A DNA stretch of 48,168 nucleotides from Fortiea sp. LEGE XX443 (GCF_015206815.1 NZ_JADEXZ010000046.1:1-48168); one strand, 5' to 3'. Shown: positions 25,120 through 33,674, counted from the first letter of the stretch. A program made the numbers and translations. Notes: generated by a model not told the origin, from the letters alone.

Positions 25120-26173
25120 AAAACTCACACCTGAGCAAGAGGCGTTGATTCCAGTTTATCGGGAGAAGTGGCGAAAAATTGCACTTTCTACTGAAAGGAT
25201 TGATAGGAAGAAAGCGGCTGAAGCTGTGAAATCTGTTTATAAGTTTATGGGCTTCGATGAGCCTGAAATTTTATTTTTCGATAGTCCTTATGGTGCTTTG
25301 AAAGAATTTTCGCAGCAATTAGATAAGTCTCCATTTAACCAAAACGCTGACCAAATAGAAGAAAAAATAATTTTTCCAATCAAGCATCATATCCAATCTC
25401 AAATACTACGTGAAGAACTAACCATCTTTTTTAACCTGGAAATTATTGTCAAATTAATAGATGTTATAGCCCTAATATTTGATTGGATTATACCGAACCA
25501 ACTAAATCAAGACTATAAAAATTTAAATGAAGAATTAAATATTAATATTTTTTCCCTAAATTACATATCACCGGAAGGATGGGTTCGTGACGCTAGTTTT
25601 ATTGATTTTTGTATATCCGAGTTAAATTTTGATTTCTCTCAGCAAGATTGGTTGATGTTACAAAATTTAATTAAAAATTGTAGTTGGATTTTTCCTGATG
25701 AAAAAATAGCAATTATATGCGATCGCCCGATTCATCTCCGCTTTGATAATGAAAACCGCCTCCACGCCGAAGGTGAGCCTGCAATTGAATTTGCTGATGG
25801 ATATAGCATTTACTCATATCATGGTGTCATCTTACCTGAAAAATACGGTAAAATTCATCCACAGCAATGGCAAGCCGAATGGTTATTAACAGAAACAAAT
25901 GCTGAATTGCGGCGAGTGTTAATTCAAGGTATCGGTTACAGTCGTATTTGCCAAGATTTACAAGCAATTGAATTAGATAATTGGGCTGAATACACCCTGT
26001 TAAAAATTGATAATAATATTGATATTGAACCAATTTACTTATTAAAAATGACTTGTCCAAGCACAGGATTTATTCATGCTTTACGTGTTCCTCCAGATAT
26101 GGTATCAGCCCGTGAAGCGATTCGCTGGGTAAATTGGGGGCTTGAGCCAGATGATTTTATAATAGAAACCTGA
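25106..26173 (+). CDS. DUF6745-like protein, unknown function
   Basis: A 355-aa soluble protein from the ATG at 25106, which overlaps the previous gene by 14 nt. Start: MSQIEKLTPEQEALIPVYREKWRKIALSTERIDRKKAAEAV, a helical opening where the invariant-looking WRKIALSTERIDR stands out. The middle is variable and AT-rich. The C-terminal third (AICDRPIHLRFDNENRLHAEGEPAIEFADG, then HGVILPEKYG, and TCPSTGFIHALRVPPDMVSAREAIRWVN) matches my memory of the DUF6745 family. No catalytic motif is evident. The variable centre between conserved ends suggests a recognition module framed by a common scaffold. Function unknown. Confidence 0.82.
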   Translation: MSQIEKLTPEQEALIPVYREKWRKIALSTERIDRKKAAEAVKSVYKFMGFDEPEILFFDSPYGALKEFSQQLDKSPFNQNADQIEEKIIFPIKHHIQSQILREELTIFFNLEIIVKLIDVIALIFDWIIPNQLNQDYKNLNEELNINIFSLNYISPEGWVRDASFIDFCISELNFDFSQQDWLMLQNLIKNCSWIFPDEKIAIICDRPIHLRFDNENRLHAEGEPAIEFADGYSIYSYHGVILPEKYGKIHPQQWQAEWLLTETNAELRRVLIQGIGYSRICQDLQAIELDNWAEYTLLKIDNNIDIEPIYLLKMTCPSTGFIHALRVPPDMVSAREAIRWVNWGLEPDDFIIET

Positions 26174-26196
26174 AAGATATGATTTTTGACTAATAA

Positions 26197-26229
26197 AGAT
26201 CCCCGACTTCTTAAAGAAGTCGGGGATCT
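26197..26229. repeat. Perfect 16-bp palindromic hairpin
   Basis: AGATCCCCGACTTCTT at 26197-26212 and its exact complement at 26214-26229 leave almost no loop. It lies 24 bp after the DUF6745 stop and 37 bp before the methyltransferase start. The absence of a following T-run argues against a simple terminator. Similar CCCCGACTTCTT palindromes are, from memory, dispersed in cyanobacterial spacers. Confidence 0.8.
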
Positions 26230-26265
26230 GAAGACCTTTAATTTTATTTTTAATATTTGTAAATT

Positions 26266-27171
26266 TTGGCAACTGAACCAGAGAATCAACCACAATCGAG
26301 TAACTTTACTCCTTACTACACTCAAAATTACGGCTCAATATACTTAGGCGATAGTCTACAACTAATTAAATTTTTGAAAGAAAGCAGCGTTAACTTAATC
26401 TTGACATCGCCTCCGTTTGCTTTGACTCGCAAAAAAGAATATGGTAATGAAAGTGCAGAAAAATATATTGAGTGGTTTCTGCCTTTTGCTCATGAATTTA
26501 AAAGAGTTTTAACAAATAACGGTTCATTTATTTTAGATTTAGGTGGTGCTTATCTTCCTGGTAATCCTGTGCGGAGTATTTATCAATACGAACTTTTGGT
26601 AAGACTGTGTAAGGAAGTTGGCTTTTTTCTGGCGCAAGAATTTTATCACTACAACCCAGCACGACTACCTACCCCGGCTGAGTGGGTGACAATTAGAAGA
26701 ATTCGGGTAAAAGATGCAGTGAATGTGGTTTGGTGGTTGTCTAAAACACCAAATCCCAAAGCGGACAATAGGAAAGTATTGAAGCCTTATAGTCAGAGTA
26801 TGCAGCGATTACTCAAAAATGGTTATGAAGCCAAAATGCGTCCTAGTGGACATGAGATTTCTGATAAATTCCAAAAAGACAATCAAGGTGCAATTCCACC
26901 AAATTTATTAGAAATCCCCAACACAGAATCAAATAGTGCTTATTTACGTCGCTGTAAAGTTGCAGGAATTAAACCCCATCCGGCACGGTTCCCTCAGGGG
27001 TTTGCTGAATTTTTTCTAAAATTCCTAACTGATGAAGGAGATATGGTTTTAGATCCATTTGCTGGTTCAAACACAACTGGTTTTGTGGCTGAGACTTTAA
27101 AACGCCAATGGATCTCTTTTGAAATTAATCAGGATTATGTCGTGGGGAGTGGTTATCGGTTTGTTGAGTAG
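26266..27171 (+). CDS. Beta-class DNA N-methyltransferase (probably N4-cytosine), orphan
   Basis: A 301-aa SAM-dependent DNA amino-methyltransferase. Motif IV TSPPF (~48) comes near the N-terminus, preceded by IYLGDSLQLIKFLKE. The SAM motif I FAGSNTTG comes near the C-terminus (DEGDMVLDPFAGSNTTGFVAE, ~265). This IV-then-I order is that of beta-class enzymes, and the SPP form favours N4-methylcytosine. The intervening part, ~90-235, would be the target-recognition region. The start is TTG at 26266; no ATG lies upstream. No restriction enzyme gene is adjacent, so it may be a solitary methyltransferase of the sort common in Nostocales, or the survivor of a restriction-modification system. Target unknown. 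Confidence 0.88.
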   Translation: MATEPENQPQSSNFTPYYTQNYGSIYLGDSLQLIKFLKESSVNLILTSPPFALTRKKEYGNESAEKYIEWFLPFAHEFKRVLTNNGSFILDLGGAYLPGNPVRSIYQYELLVRLCKEVGFFLAQEFYHYNPARLPTPAEWVTIRRIRVKDAVNVVWWLSKTPNPKADNRKVLKPYSQSMQRLLKNGYEAKMRPSGHEISDKFQKDNQGAIPPNLLEIPNTESNSAYLRRCKVAGIKPHPARFPQGFAEFFLKFLTDEGDMVLDPFAGSNTTGFVAETLKRQWISFEINQDYVVGSGYRFVE

Positions 27172-27215
27172 CCCAATCTAATTGGGAATCAAAAGTAAAA
27201 TTTATTAATTTTTAC

Positions 27216-27410
27216 TCAAATCTCTCCATCCACTTGCATTTTATGAACCTGATCTGCTAATTCTTGACGACTTTGATCATCAAGCTTATCAATCGCTAAC
27301 ATCCCCATGAGGATGACTTCTTTGAGAGTTAAACGAGTCGAATGTGCCTGTTTTTGCACAATCTCCTTAATAATCGGACTAACACCGATCGCAGTACTAG
27401 CTCTAGCCAC
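27216..27410 (-). CDS. 64-aa protein, possible small DNA-binding protein
   Basis: A short ORF with a GTG start at 27410: MARASTAIGVSPIIKEIVQKQAHSTRLTLKEVILMGMLAIDKLDD in pieces. The arrangement (short N-terminal strand-like stretch, then two helices, the second TLKEVILMGMLAI) recalls ribbon-helix-helix regulators, but this is weak. It is convergent with the methyltransferase gene, 44 bp apart. No partner toxin is present, so an orphan antitoxin is only a guess. Real translation is likely but not certain. Confidence 0.5.
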   Translation of the reverse strand: MARASTAIGVSPIIKEIVQKQAHSTRLTLKEVILMGMLAIDKLDDQSRQELADQVHKMQVDGEI

Positions 27411-28043
27411 AGAACATAAAACATTAGAGACACCGCCTAAATTTTAGCATTTCCCTCTAAGTTGTTCTATATAACTTATATTCAATTTAATTCTGCAAAA
27501 AAGAATATTTACTTATCTAAGCGAAATAACCCTAGTTTAAACGAGTTTTACTACTGATTTTAGATACTTTCGCAGCATAGTTGAATTGACAAATTTTCGG
27601 GCGATCACTTCTAAAAATCTACTCTACCCTGAGTTAGTAAATTTCACGCTAGAAAAAGCCTAGAGACAATACTCCAATAAACAGTGTTCGCATACGTACT
27701 ACATAAGTATATACAGTAACTTTAGTTGCTCACGAAAGTACTACCATTAAGTTAAGTAAATATATCTAGTTTTTAAGTAACAATATAAAATATCTGCAAA
27801 GAACTAAATCTGCCTCAGTAACAAGTTTACAGACTAACTTATAGTGTTTCAGCCAAATCATGCCAACCAATTAGAATCTTCTACTTTTGGAGAAAGTTGC
27901 TTTAAAGAGATGATGAAGTCCAAATATAATCTTGTTAAACTACTTTACAGTACTACTCAGTATAAATAAGAATAATAAATTAATCGAGAGAAAATTATCC
28001 TGAACACAGGTAACTGATGCTGTGATAAGGGAAAGCACTAAGT
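27411..28043. other. Intergenic, ~630 bp, no gene seen
   Basis: AT-rich region between the divergent 64-aa ORF and the SGNH hydrolase gene. No ORF of convincing quality, no tRNA and no terminator-like palindrome could be found. The open frame at 27940-28140 on the minus strand overlaps the hydrolase start and is a shadow. The region must hold the hydrolase promoter; an unannotated small RNA cannot be excluded by reading alone. Confidence 0.5.
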
Positions 28044-29216
28044 ATGAGGAAATACAAAGCGATGAGGCACAATTATCTGTTGGCAGCAGGCTTGTTAACA
28101 GGATTGGTAATACCAGCATCGAAGCTTCCAAATTTGTCAAGCATTCTGCCAGTAAACTCTAGTTACCTGTGGAATTTAAAATATAATTCGCAGTCAACCG
28201 TGACTGAAAAAATCATCCCCAGCTTTGACACATCCTTACCAGAGTTTAGCTACCAAGCTTTACAACATATAAAAAATTCGCAGTTAACTGTAGGCGAAAA
28301 AAATGCTCCAAGGGTTGATACCTCATCACATACTTCTGAACATTCGCTGTCAATAGTTGATCAGAAAAACGTTTCAAATCTTGATGAAACTTCACCAGAA
28401 ATTAGTGAGCAAGGATTTTTAGCACCAATAGAATCATTATTTGAGCGTAGCTCTCAATCACCAAATGTGCTACTAACATCAGGTTATCAACTTTATTACC
28501 AAAGACTAGCAGCTTTAAAAACTGGGCAAATTTATACACGTATATATTATGATGATTCGCAATCCTTTTCAGAGTCTAGTAAGCAGCGTCAATTAACTTA
28601 TGAAGACTGGAAAAGTTTATTAGCTTTAGAAGCCAAAGCAGTTACCAAAGGTCAAGGTAAGAATTATCTAAGTATTATGGTTGGGGATTCTTTAAGTTTG
28701 TGGTTTCCCCCAGAAAAATTGCCAAGTGGCAAACTATGGTTAAATCAAGGTATATCTGGGGATACTTCTGGCGGAATTTTAAAAAGATTAAGAGCATTTT
28801 CAGCAACAAGACCAGAAATCATTTATGTCATGGCTGGGATTAACGATTTACGTAAAGGACTAAATGATGAAACAATTTTGCAAAATCACCGCCAAATCAT
28901 CCGCAGCTTGCGACACACTCACCCAAAAACTCAGATAATTGTGCAATCAATTTTACCGACGCGCTTACCAACAATTTCTAATAGTCGAATTCGTCGGATT
29001 AATACACAACTTGCCTTAATTGCCAAACAAGAGGAAGCTAATTATTTAAATATTCATGATTGGTTTATGGATTTTCAAGGCAATTTACGTCCAGAGTTAA
29101 CCACAGATGGTTTGCATCTATCTCGAGAAGGGTATGATGTTTGGCGTTCGGCAGTTGAACAAGTAGAATTCAAGCTTACACAGCGTGAAAATGAAAGATT
29201 GCGATCGCAATTTTAA
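28044..29216 (+). CDS. SGNH/GDSL-type hydrolase with repeat-containing N-terminus
   Basis: A 390-aa esterase/lipase-like protein. The catalytic domain (~205-380) shows SGNH blocks: Ser in MVGDSLSLWF (~215), Gly in NQGISGDTS, Asn in MAGINDLRKG and the Asp-His pair in TTDGLHLSREGY (~357). It is likely exported: a positively charged N-terminus and a hydrophobic stretch (YLLAAGLLTGLVIPAS). Between these lie three degenerate ~27-residue repeats (SQSTVTEK..., SQLTVGEK..., SLSIVDQK...) rich in Ser/Thr. Substrates in this superfamily include esters of lipids, sugars and peptidoglycan; none can be assigned. Only 5 nt separate it from the next gene. Confidence 0.88.
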   Translation: MRKYKAMRHNYLLAAGLLTGLVIPASKLPNLSSILPVNSSYLWNLKYNSQSTVTEKIIPSFDTSLPEFSYQALQHIKNSQLTVGEKNAPRVDTSSHTSEHSLSIVDQKNVSNLDETSPEISEQGFLAPIESLFERSSQSPNVLLTSGYQLYYQRLAALKTGQIYTRIYYDDSQSFSESSKQRQLTYEDWKSLLALEAKAVTKGQGKNYLSIMVGDSLSLWFPPEKLPSGKLWLNQGISGDTSGGILKRLRAFSATRPEIIYVMAGINDLRKGLNDETILQNHRQIIRSLRHTHPKTQIIVQSILPTRLPTISNSRIRRINTQLALIAKQEEANYLNIHDWFMDFQGNLRPELTTDGLHLSREGYDVWRSAVEQVEFKLTQRENERLRSQF

Positions 29217-29221
29217 AATGT

Positions 29222-29584
29222 ATGGAAGTTAATGAAAGTAATTCTATTGCCATTCGTTCTGTGATTGAAGGTCAATTAGCAGCTTTTCAAAAAGATGATG
29301 CTCAAGCTGCTTTTAGCTTTGCTAGTCCTGGAATTCATCAGCAATTTCAAAGTCCAGAGAACTTTCTGCGGATGGTAATGCTTAGTTATCCAGCTGTGTA
29401 TCGTCCCCGTTCAGTAGTTTTTGAAAAAATTACTACTATCCAAGATAATATAACTCAGCCTGTATTACTGCTTAGTCCTCATGGCGTGCCTTTAAGGGCA
29501 TTATATTTTATGGAACAACAACCAGATAACATCTGGAAAATCAACGGCTGTATTTTGGTATCAGTGGAAGCAGAAATTATTTAA
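29222..29584 (+). CDS. DUF4864-like protein
   Basis: A 120-aa protein: IRSVIEGQLAAFQKDDAQAAFSFASPGI at the N-terminus, then PENFLRMVMLSYPAVYRPRSV and a C-terminal IWKINGCILV. This matches the DUF4864 family, small NTF2-like domains of unknown role. The start lies 5 nt after the SGNH hydrolase stop, so they form one transcriptional unit and may act together. No signal peptide is evident, whereas its partner seems exported; this should be kept in mind before assuming direct contact. Confidence 0.82.
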   Translation: MEVNESNSIAIRSVIEGQLAAFQKDDAQAAFSFASPGIHQQFQSPENFLRMVMLSYPAVYRPRSVVFEKITTIQDNITQPVLLLSPHGVPLRALYFMEQQPDNIWKINGCILVSVEAEII

Positions 29585-29678
29585 GGAAGCAGGAGACACA
29601 AAAAAGCTAATTCCTAAGTATTAGACTGATTTTTTCTATATTTACTGATTGCTTTCTTGCTCCACCTTAGTAGAAATT

Positions 29679-30509
29679 TTATAATTTAGCTTCTAAAACT
29701 TCTTTATTTAAGACTTGATTTAACTTGCCACTGCGATAACCTTCTAAGTCAAGGGTGACATAGATAAATCCAAATTCTTGAAAAGCCGAAACAACAGATG
29801 GTAAGTCAGTCGTTAATACAAAATCTCTGATTTTTTCTGGTGCTAACTCAATACGTGCTGTATCACCCTCCGAACGCACACGCAAATTATCCCAACCGTG
29901 TTTTCGCAGATAAATTTCTGCCCTACCAACTCGTTGTAACTTAGTTATAGTAATTTCTTCTCCGTAAGGGAAACGGGAACTCAAGCAAGGTTGAGCAGGT
30001 TTATCCCACCAAGGTAAACTCAGTTGTTGGGAAAGTTGACGAACTTCTAATTTTGTCACACCAACTTCTGCTAAAGGCGATCGCGCACCTCGTTCTTTAG
30101 CGGCTTGAATTCCTGGACGATAATCGTGCAAGTCATCGGCGTTCACTCCATCTACTACGTAGGGATAACCTAAGTTGACAGCTAACGGTTTGAGAGTGTC
30201 GTGTAATTCGCTTTTGCAAAAATAGCAACGGTTGACAGGATTTGATGTGTAATGAGGATTTTCCATTTCGTGCGTCTGAACGATTTGATGGGGAATCCCA
30301 ATAGTTGCGGCTTGAATTTTTGCGTCTTCTAACTCTTCTGGTAACAACGAAGGCGAAACAGCAGTCACAGCCAAAGCGCGATCGCCCAACACATCAAAAG
30401 CAATTTTGGCAACTAACGTGCTGTCTACACCGCCAGAATAAGCAATTAAAGCACGTTCCATTTCACCAAATAAAGCTTTTAATTGCTCAAGTTTTTCGGT
30501 CAATTTCAT
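29679..30509 (-). CDS. larE: ATP-dependent sacrificial sulfur transferase LarE
   Basis: A 276-aa PP-loop ATPase. The ATP-binding loop is AYSGGVDST (24-31), followed by AVTAVSPSLLPEEL. LarE supplies sulfur to the nickel-pincer nucleotide cofactor of lactate racemase. Three cysteines are placed as in the cluster-binding LarE type: C95 and C98 in NRCYFCKSE and C175 in QPCLSSRFPYG; one-cysteine LarEs instead sacrifice that last Cys. VDGVNADDLHDYRPG is another family motif. larB and larC are not in the window. Confidence 0.93.
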   Translation of the reverse strand: MKLTEKLEQLKALFGEMERALIAYSGGVDSTLVAKIAFDVLGDRALAVTAVSPSLLPEELEDAKIQAATIGIPHQIVQTHEMENPHYTSNPVNRCYFCKSELHDTLKPLAVNLGYPYVVDGVNADDLHDYRPGIQAAKERGARSPLAEVGVTKLEVRQLSQQLSLPWWDKPAQPCLSSRFPYGEEITITKLQRVGRAEIYLRKHGWDNLRVRSEGDTARIELAPEKIRDFVLTTDLPSVVSAFQEFGFIYVTLDLEGYRSGKLNQVLNKEVLEAKL

Positions 30510-30594
30510 TTCAAATTCCTAGTAAGACTTTGCATTTCCTCATAAATTTCATTTTAGAGGTGTAGAAAAAATCTGTGTTTCAACTACTCCTAGC

Positions 30595-32367
30595 CTAAGA
30601 GTTTGGTTGAGGTAATTTAATATACTTTGATACCAACTTAGCTAGAAGTGGTAAGTCAATAGGTTTAGAAATATATTCATTAACACCTGCGGCTAAACAA
30701 GTTTCGCGATCGCCTTTCATTGCCATTGCAGTTTGAGCAATTACCGGAATCATCTGATATTGCGGCTGTTGTCGTAATTGCTGCACTACATTCAGTCCGT
30801 TTTCATCTGGTAGCTGAACATCTATTAAAATTACACCTGGTTGAAGTTGGGAAAGAATCGACCACATTTGGGTAGCATTCTTACTCCACGTTACACAATA
30901 ACCCAACCTCTTGAGATAAGTTTGCATCAACTCCCCATTAGATAAGTCATCTTCCACCAACAAAATCTCTGAGTTGGTGCTAAAAGCTAAAGGAGATGAA
31001 GGCGCAATATCTTCTTCATCTGCTTTGTCACTCATATCCATCACTGGTTTAATGGGAAGGATAATGGTAAAACGCGAACCACTGTTAACTTCTGATTCGA
31101 CTTCCACAGAACCGCCGTGAATTTCAGCGAGTTTGCGAGTCACAACTAAACCCAAACCGGTACCTTCATCACGACTAGTTACAGAGTTAGCAATCTGAAA
31201 ATAAGGTTGAAAAAGTTGAGCTTGGTTGATTTTAGAGATCCCAATCCCAGTATCCCAAACTGTAAAATGTACGGTTGCATCTTGAGGTAAAACCTGTAAA
31301 CCAACCGCCCCAGTCTGAGTAAATTTAACAGCATTGAATAGCAAATTTAACAACATTTGCTTAAGCCGTAAGGGATCAGCAACTAAGGTTTTAACTGTGG
31401 GGTCTAATTCTAGGCGCAGCTTCAAACCTTTGTTAGCGGCTTTCTCTTTGACTAATGACAGAACATTGCGGCACAGTTCTGGTACATTTACTTCTTCCTG
31501 TTGCACTTCCAACTGGTTAGCTTCAATTTTGGAGAGGTCTAAAATGTCATTAATCAGTGCTAACAGGTGTTTGCCACTAGATTGAATGATATTTAGATAT
31601 TCTTGATGGCGTTCTTTGGTAGGTTCGTAACCTTGGGCTAATAGTAAGTGGGTGAATCCGATAATGGAACTCAGTGGTGTCCGAATTTCGTGGCTTGTAT
31701 TTGCCAGAAATTGATTTTTGAGTTGATTTGTCCTTTCTAATTCTTGATTAGAACTGCCGATATTTTGAGAGTGTTGCTGCCAAGATTGTATTTGTTGAAG
31801 TTGTGCCAGAGCATCAGTACATTGTTGGGTAACTCTGGTTAATAATTGTGGTTTAAGTTGTACCTGTGATGCTGTCAGGAGTTCACGAGGTGCTTGAGGA
31901 ATAATTAGCCAGCCAACAATACCAGAATCACTAGCTAAAGGCCAAGCACTGGGCGGTTGCTGATTTACTAGATGTTGCAAATCTTCGATTTCAATAACTT
32001 GTGCCAATTTCAACCGCAGTTTTTTGCCTTTTTTGGGCATCACTTCTACCACTGGGCATGGAGAAGAAGATACATAACAAACTTTAGCAAATGTTGCTTG
32101 TACTTGAGACAGAGCGATCGCTACTCTACTATTGTTCAAAGCAATATCGAGTTCGTTGACCACAGTTTGAAAAATATCTGCTTCTGTAGTTCCTACTTGT
32201 ACCGTCATGACAGAAGCGGAAAGTAGGTAATCATTCAGGCGACTTTGCAACTTGTTCAAACTGCGCTCCAACCATAACTCGGCTTGGAGTTGTTGAATTG
32301 TTGCCAAAAGTGTTGGCGTTGCATCTACCTGTGAGTTTTGTTCTGGTAAGCTTGAATACTGCTGCAT
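30595..32367 (-). CDS. Hybrid sensor histidine kinase (GAF-like, HisKA, HATPase, REC)
   Basis: About 590 aa from ATG 32367 (a TTG at 32373 is also in frame). Order: short coiled N-terminus, a GAF-like sensor region (~60-195), a coiled linker, HisKA with phospho-His in NTSHEIRTPLSSIIGF (~228), HATPase with N box LLFNAVKFT, G1 VWDTGIGIS and G2 DEGTGLGLVVTRKLAE, then a receiver domain with EILLVEDDLSNGE, phospho-Asp in ILIDVQLPDENG and Lys in ISKPIDL. No membrane segment, so a cytoplasmic sensor. Signal and partner are unknown; the receiver may feed a separate phosphotransfer protein. Confidence 0.92.
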   Translation of the reverse strand: MQQYSSLPEQNSQVDATPTLLATIQQLQAELWLERSLNKLQSRLNDYLLSASVMTVQVGTTEADIFQTVVNELDIALNNSRVAIALSQVQATFAKVCYVSSSPCPVVEVMPKKGKKLRLKLAQVIEIEDLQHLVNQQPPSAWPLASDSGIVGWLIIPQAPRELLTASQVQLKPQLLTRVTQQCTDALAQLQQIQSWQQHSQNIGSSNQELERTNQLKNQFLANTSHEIRTPLSSIIGFTHLLLAQGYEPTKERHQEYLNIIQSSGKHLLALINDILDLSKIEANQLEVQQEEVNVPELCRNVLSLVKEKAANKGLKLRLELDPTVKTLVADPLRLKQMLLNLLFNAVKFTQTGAVGLQVLPQDATVHFTVWDTGIGISKINQAQLFQPYFQIANSVTSRDEGTGLGLVVTRKLAEIHGGSVEVESEVNSGSRFTIILPIKPVMDMSDKADEEDIAPSSPLAFSTNSEILLVEDDLSNGELMQTYLKRLGYCVTWSKNATQMWSILSQLQPGVILIDVQLPDENGLNVVQQLRQQPQYQMIPVIAQTAMAMKGDRETCLAAGVNEYISKPIDLPLLAKLVSKYIKLPQPNS

Positions 32368-32556
32368 GGTCAACTAGACCGCTGAACAAGTTTAGCCTCG
32401 CGCAAAATTGCGAACAAGATTCTATGTATATTAGCTCACAAATCTTTATTGTTCACAAACTCTAACTTTTACTGTTGATGGTAACAGGCGTAACAATTTT
32501 TTTGAAGAAATCACCCACATCAAATTTCTTTAGAGGAACTTATTTACTTAAAAATC

Positions 32557-33423
32557 ATGGATACACAACTTATACAACTGATCGTCAATGGCATTGCTTT
32601 GGGGAGCATTATTGCTCTGGCTGCTGTTGGACTCACTCTTACCTACGGGATTTTACGGTTGTCTAATTTTGCTCATGGAGACTTTCTCACATTAGGAGCT
32701 TATTTGACTTTACTGGTAAATGCTAGTGGGGTAAATATTTGGCTATCAATGATTTTCGCAGTGGTCGGGACAGTGGCGGCAATGCTGTTGTCAGAAAAGC
32801 TGTTGTGGTCAAGGATGCGCTTGATTCGTGCTACTTCCACGACTTTGATTATTATTTCTATTGGTCTGGCCTTATTCCTCCGCAATGGCATTATCTTGCT
32901 TTGGGGTGGCAAAAACCAAAATTACGATGTTCCTGTGACTTCTGCTTGGGAATTTTTTGGTGTGAAAATACCGCAAAATCAATTGTTGGTATTAGGGCTG
33001 GCTGTGTTAGCAATTGTAGGGCTGCATTACCTCCTGCAAAACACGAAAATTGGTAAAGCGATGCGAGCAGTGGCAGATGATTTAGATTTAGCCAGAGTTT
33101 CGGGTATCAATGTCGAGCAAGTTATCCTTTGGACTTGGCTGATTGCTGGCACACTTACTTCTTTGGGTGGCAGCATGTATGGTTTGATTACAGCAGTGCG
33201 CCCAAATATGGGATGGTTTTTAATTTTGCCTTTGTTTGCTTCTGTAATTTTAGGGGGAATTGGTAATCCCTATGGAGCGATCGCCGCAGCTTTTATCATC
33301 GGTATTGCTCAAGAGGTCAGCACTATTTGGCTGGGTTCTCAATACAAACAAGGCATAGCACTGCTGATGATGATTTTGGTGCTGCTCATTCGTCCCAAAG
33401 GTTTATTCAAAGGCACGATTTGA
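32557..33423 (+). CDS. Branched-chain/neutral amino-acid ABC permease (LivH/NatD type)
   Basis: A 288-aa integral membrane permease with about eight helices. Family hallmarks: NGIALGSIIALAAVGLTLTYGILRLSNFAHGDFLTLGAY at the N-terminus, ATSTTLIIISIGLALFLRN in the middle, the cytoplasmic coupling loop NTKIGKAMRAVADDLDLARVSGIN, and ASVILGGIGNPYGAIAAAFIIGI. In cyanobacteria the NatABCDE system takes up neutral amino acids; this is most likely its LivH-like subunit (NatD). The other four components are not adjacent, which fits the scattered nat genes in this group. A GAGG ribosome-binding site lies before the ATG. psaX converges 21 bp downstream. Confidence 0.9.
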   Translation: MDTQLIQLIVNGIALGSIIALAAVGLTLTYGILRLSNFAHGDFLTLGAYLTLLVNASGVNIWLSMIFAVVGTVAAMLLSEKLLWSRMRLIRATSTTLIIISIGLALFLRNGIILLWGGKNQNYDVPVTSAWEFFGVKIPQNQLLVLGLAVLAIVGLHYLLQNTKIGKAMRAVADDLDLARVSGINVEQVILWTWLIAGTLTSLGGSMYGLITAVRPNMGWFLILPLFASVILGGIGNPYGAIAAAFIIGIAQEVSTIWLGSQYKQGIALLMMILVLLIRPKGLFKGTI

Positions 33424-33444
33424 GCAGCACCAGTCCACTTCTAA

Positions 33445-33582
33445 CTATTGAATGATGTTGAAGTAGTAAGCTGCTACCAAGAAGTTAACAGCTAAAAGAA
33501 GCAATGCCCAACCTGTGCGAAAGGCATAGGGGGGTTTTGCTCCACTATCGGCAACTGCGGAACTCTTGCTTTGACTAGCCAT
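33445..33582 (-). CDS. psaX: Photosystem I subunit PsaX
   Basis: A 45-aa ORF. After a polar 14-residue start comes AKPPYAFRTGWALLLLAVNF and then LVAAYYFNII, closely like my memory of PsaX from Thermosynechococcus (AKPTYAFRTFWAVLLLAINF). It has one membrane helix (~24-41) with the FRT motif at its stromal edge. PsaX is a peripheral photosystem I subunit that binds a chlorophyll, present in only some cyanobacteria. A good AGGAG ribosome-binding site lies 8 nt before the ATG. Stop is 21 bp from the convergent permease gene. It is short enough to be missed in gene finding. Confidence 0.92.
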   Translation of the reverse strand: MASQSKSSAVADSGAKPPYAFRTGWALLLLAVNFLVAAYYFNIIQ

Positions 33583-33674
33583 AAGTGGTTCTCCTAAATG
33601 TCATGACTTTTTCAGAAATACCAAATAGCTGCACCAATTACCCACATTCGTTAAAAATATTTGTCTAGCGGGAA

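Noticed and set aside
26197-26229. Rho-independent terminator for the DUF6745 gene
   Set aside because: The stem is perfect but lacks a T-run on either side and has almost no loop; listed as a palindromic repeat instead.
27411-28043. tRNA or other structured RNA in the long spacer
   Set aside because: No T-loop consensus (GTTCRA), CCA end or cloverleaf-like pairing could be seen; likewise none elsewhere in the window.
32401-32556. NtcA-type site (GTA-N8-TAC) before the amino-acid permease
   Set aside because: Only near matches such as GTAACAGGCGTAAC were found; spacing and half-sites do not fit.
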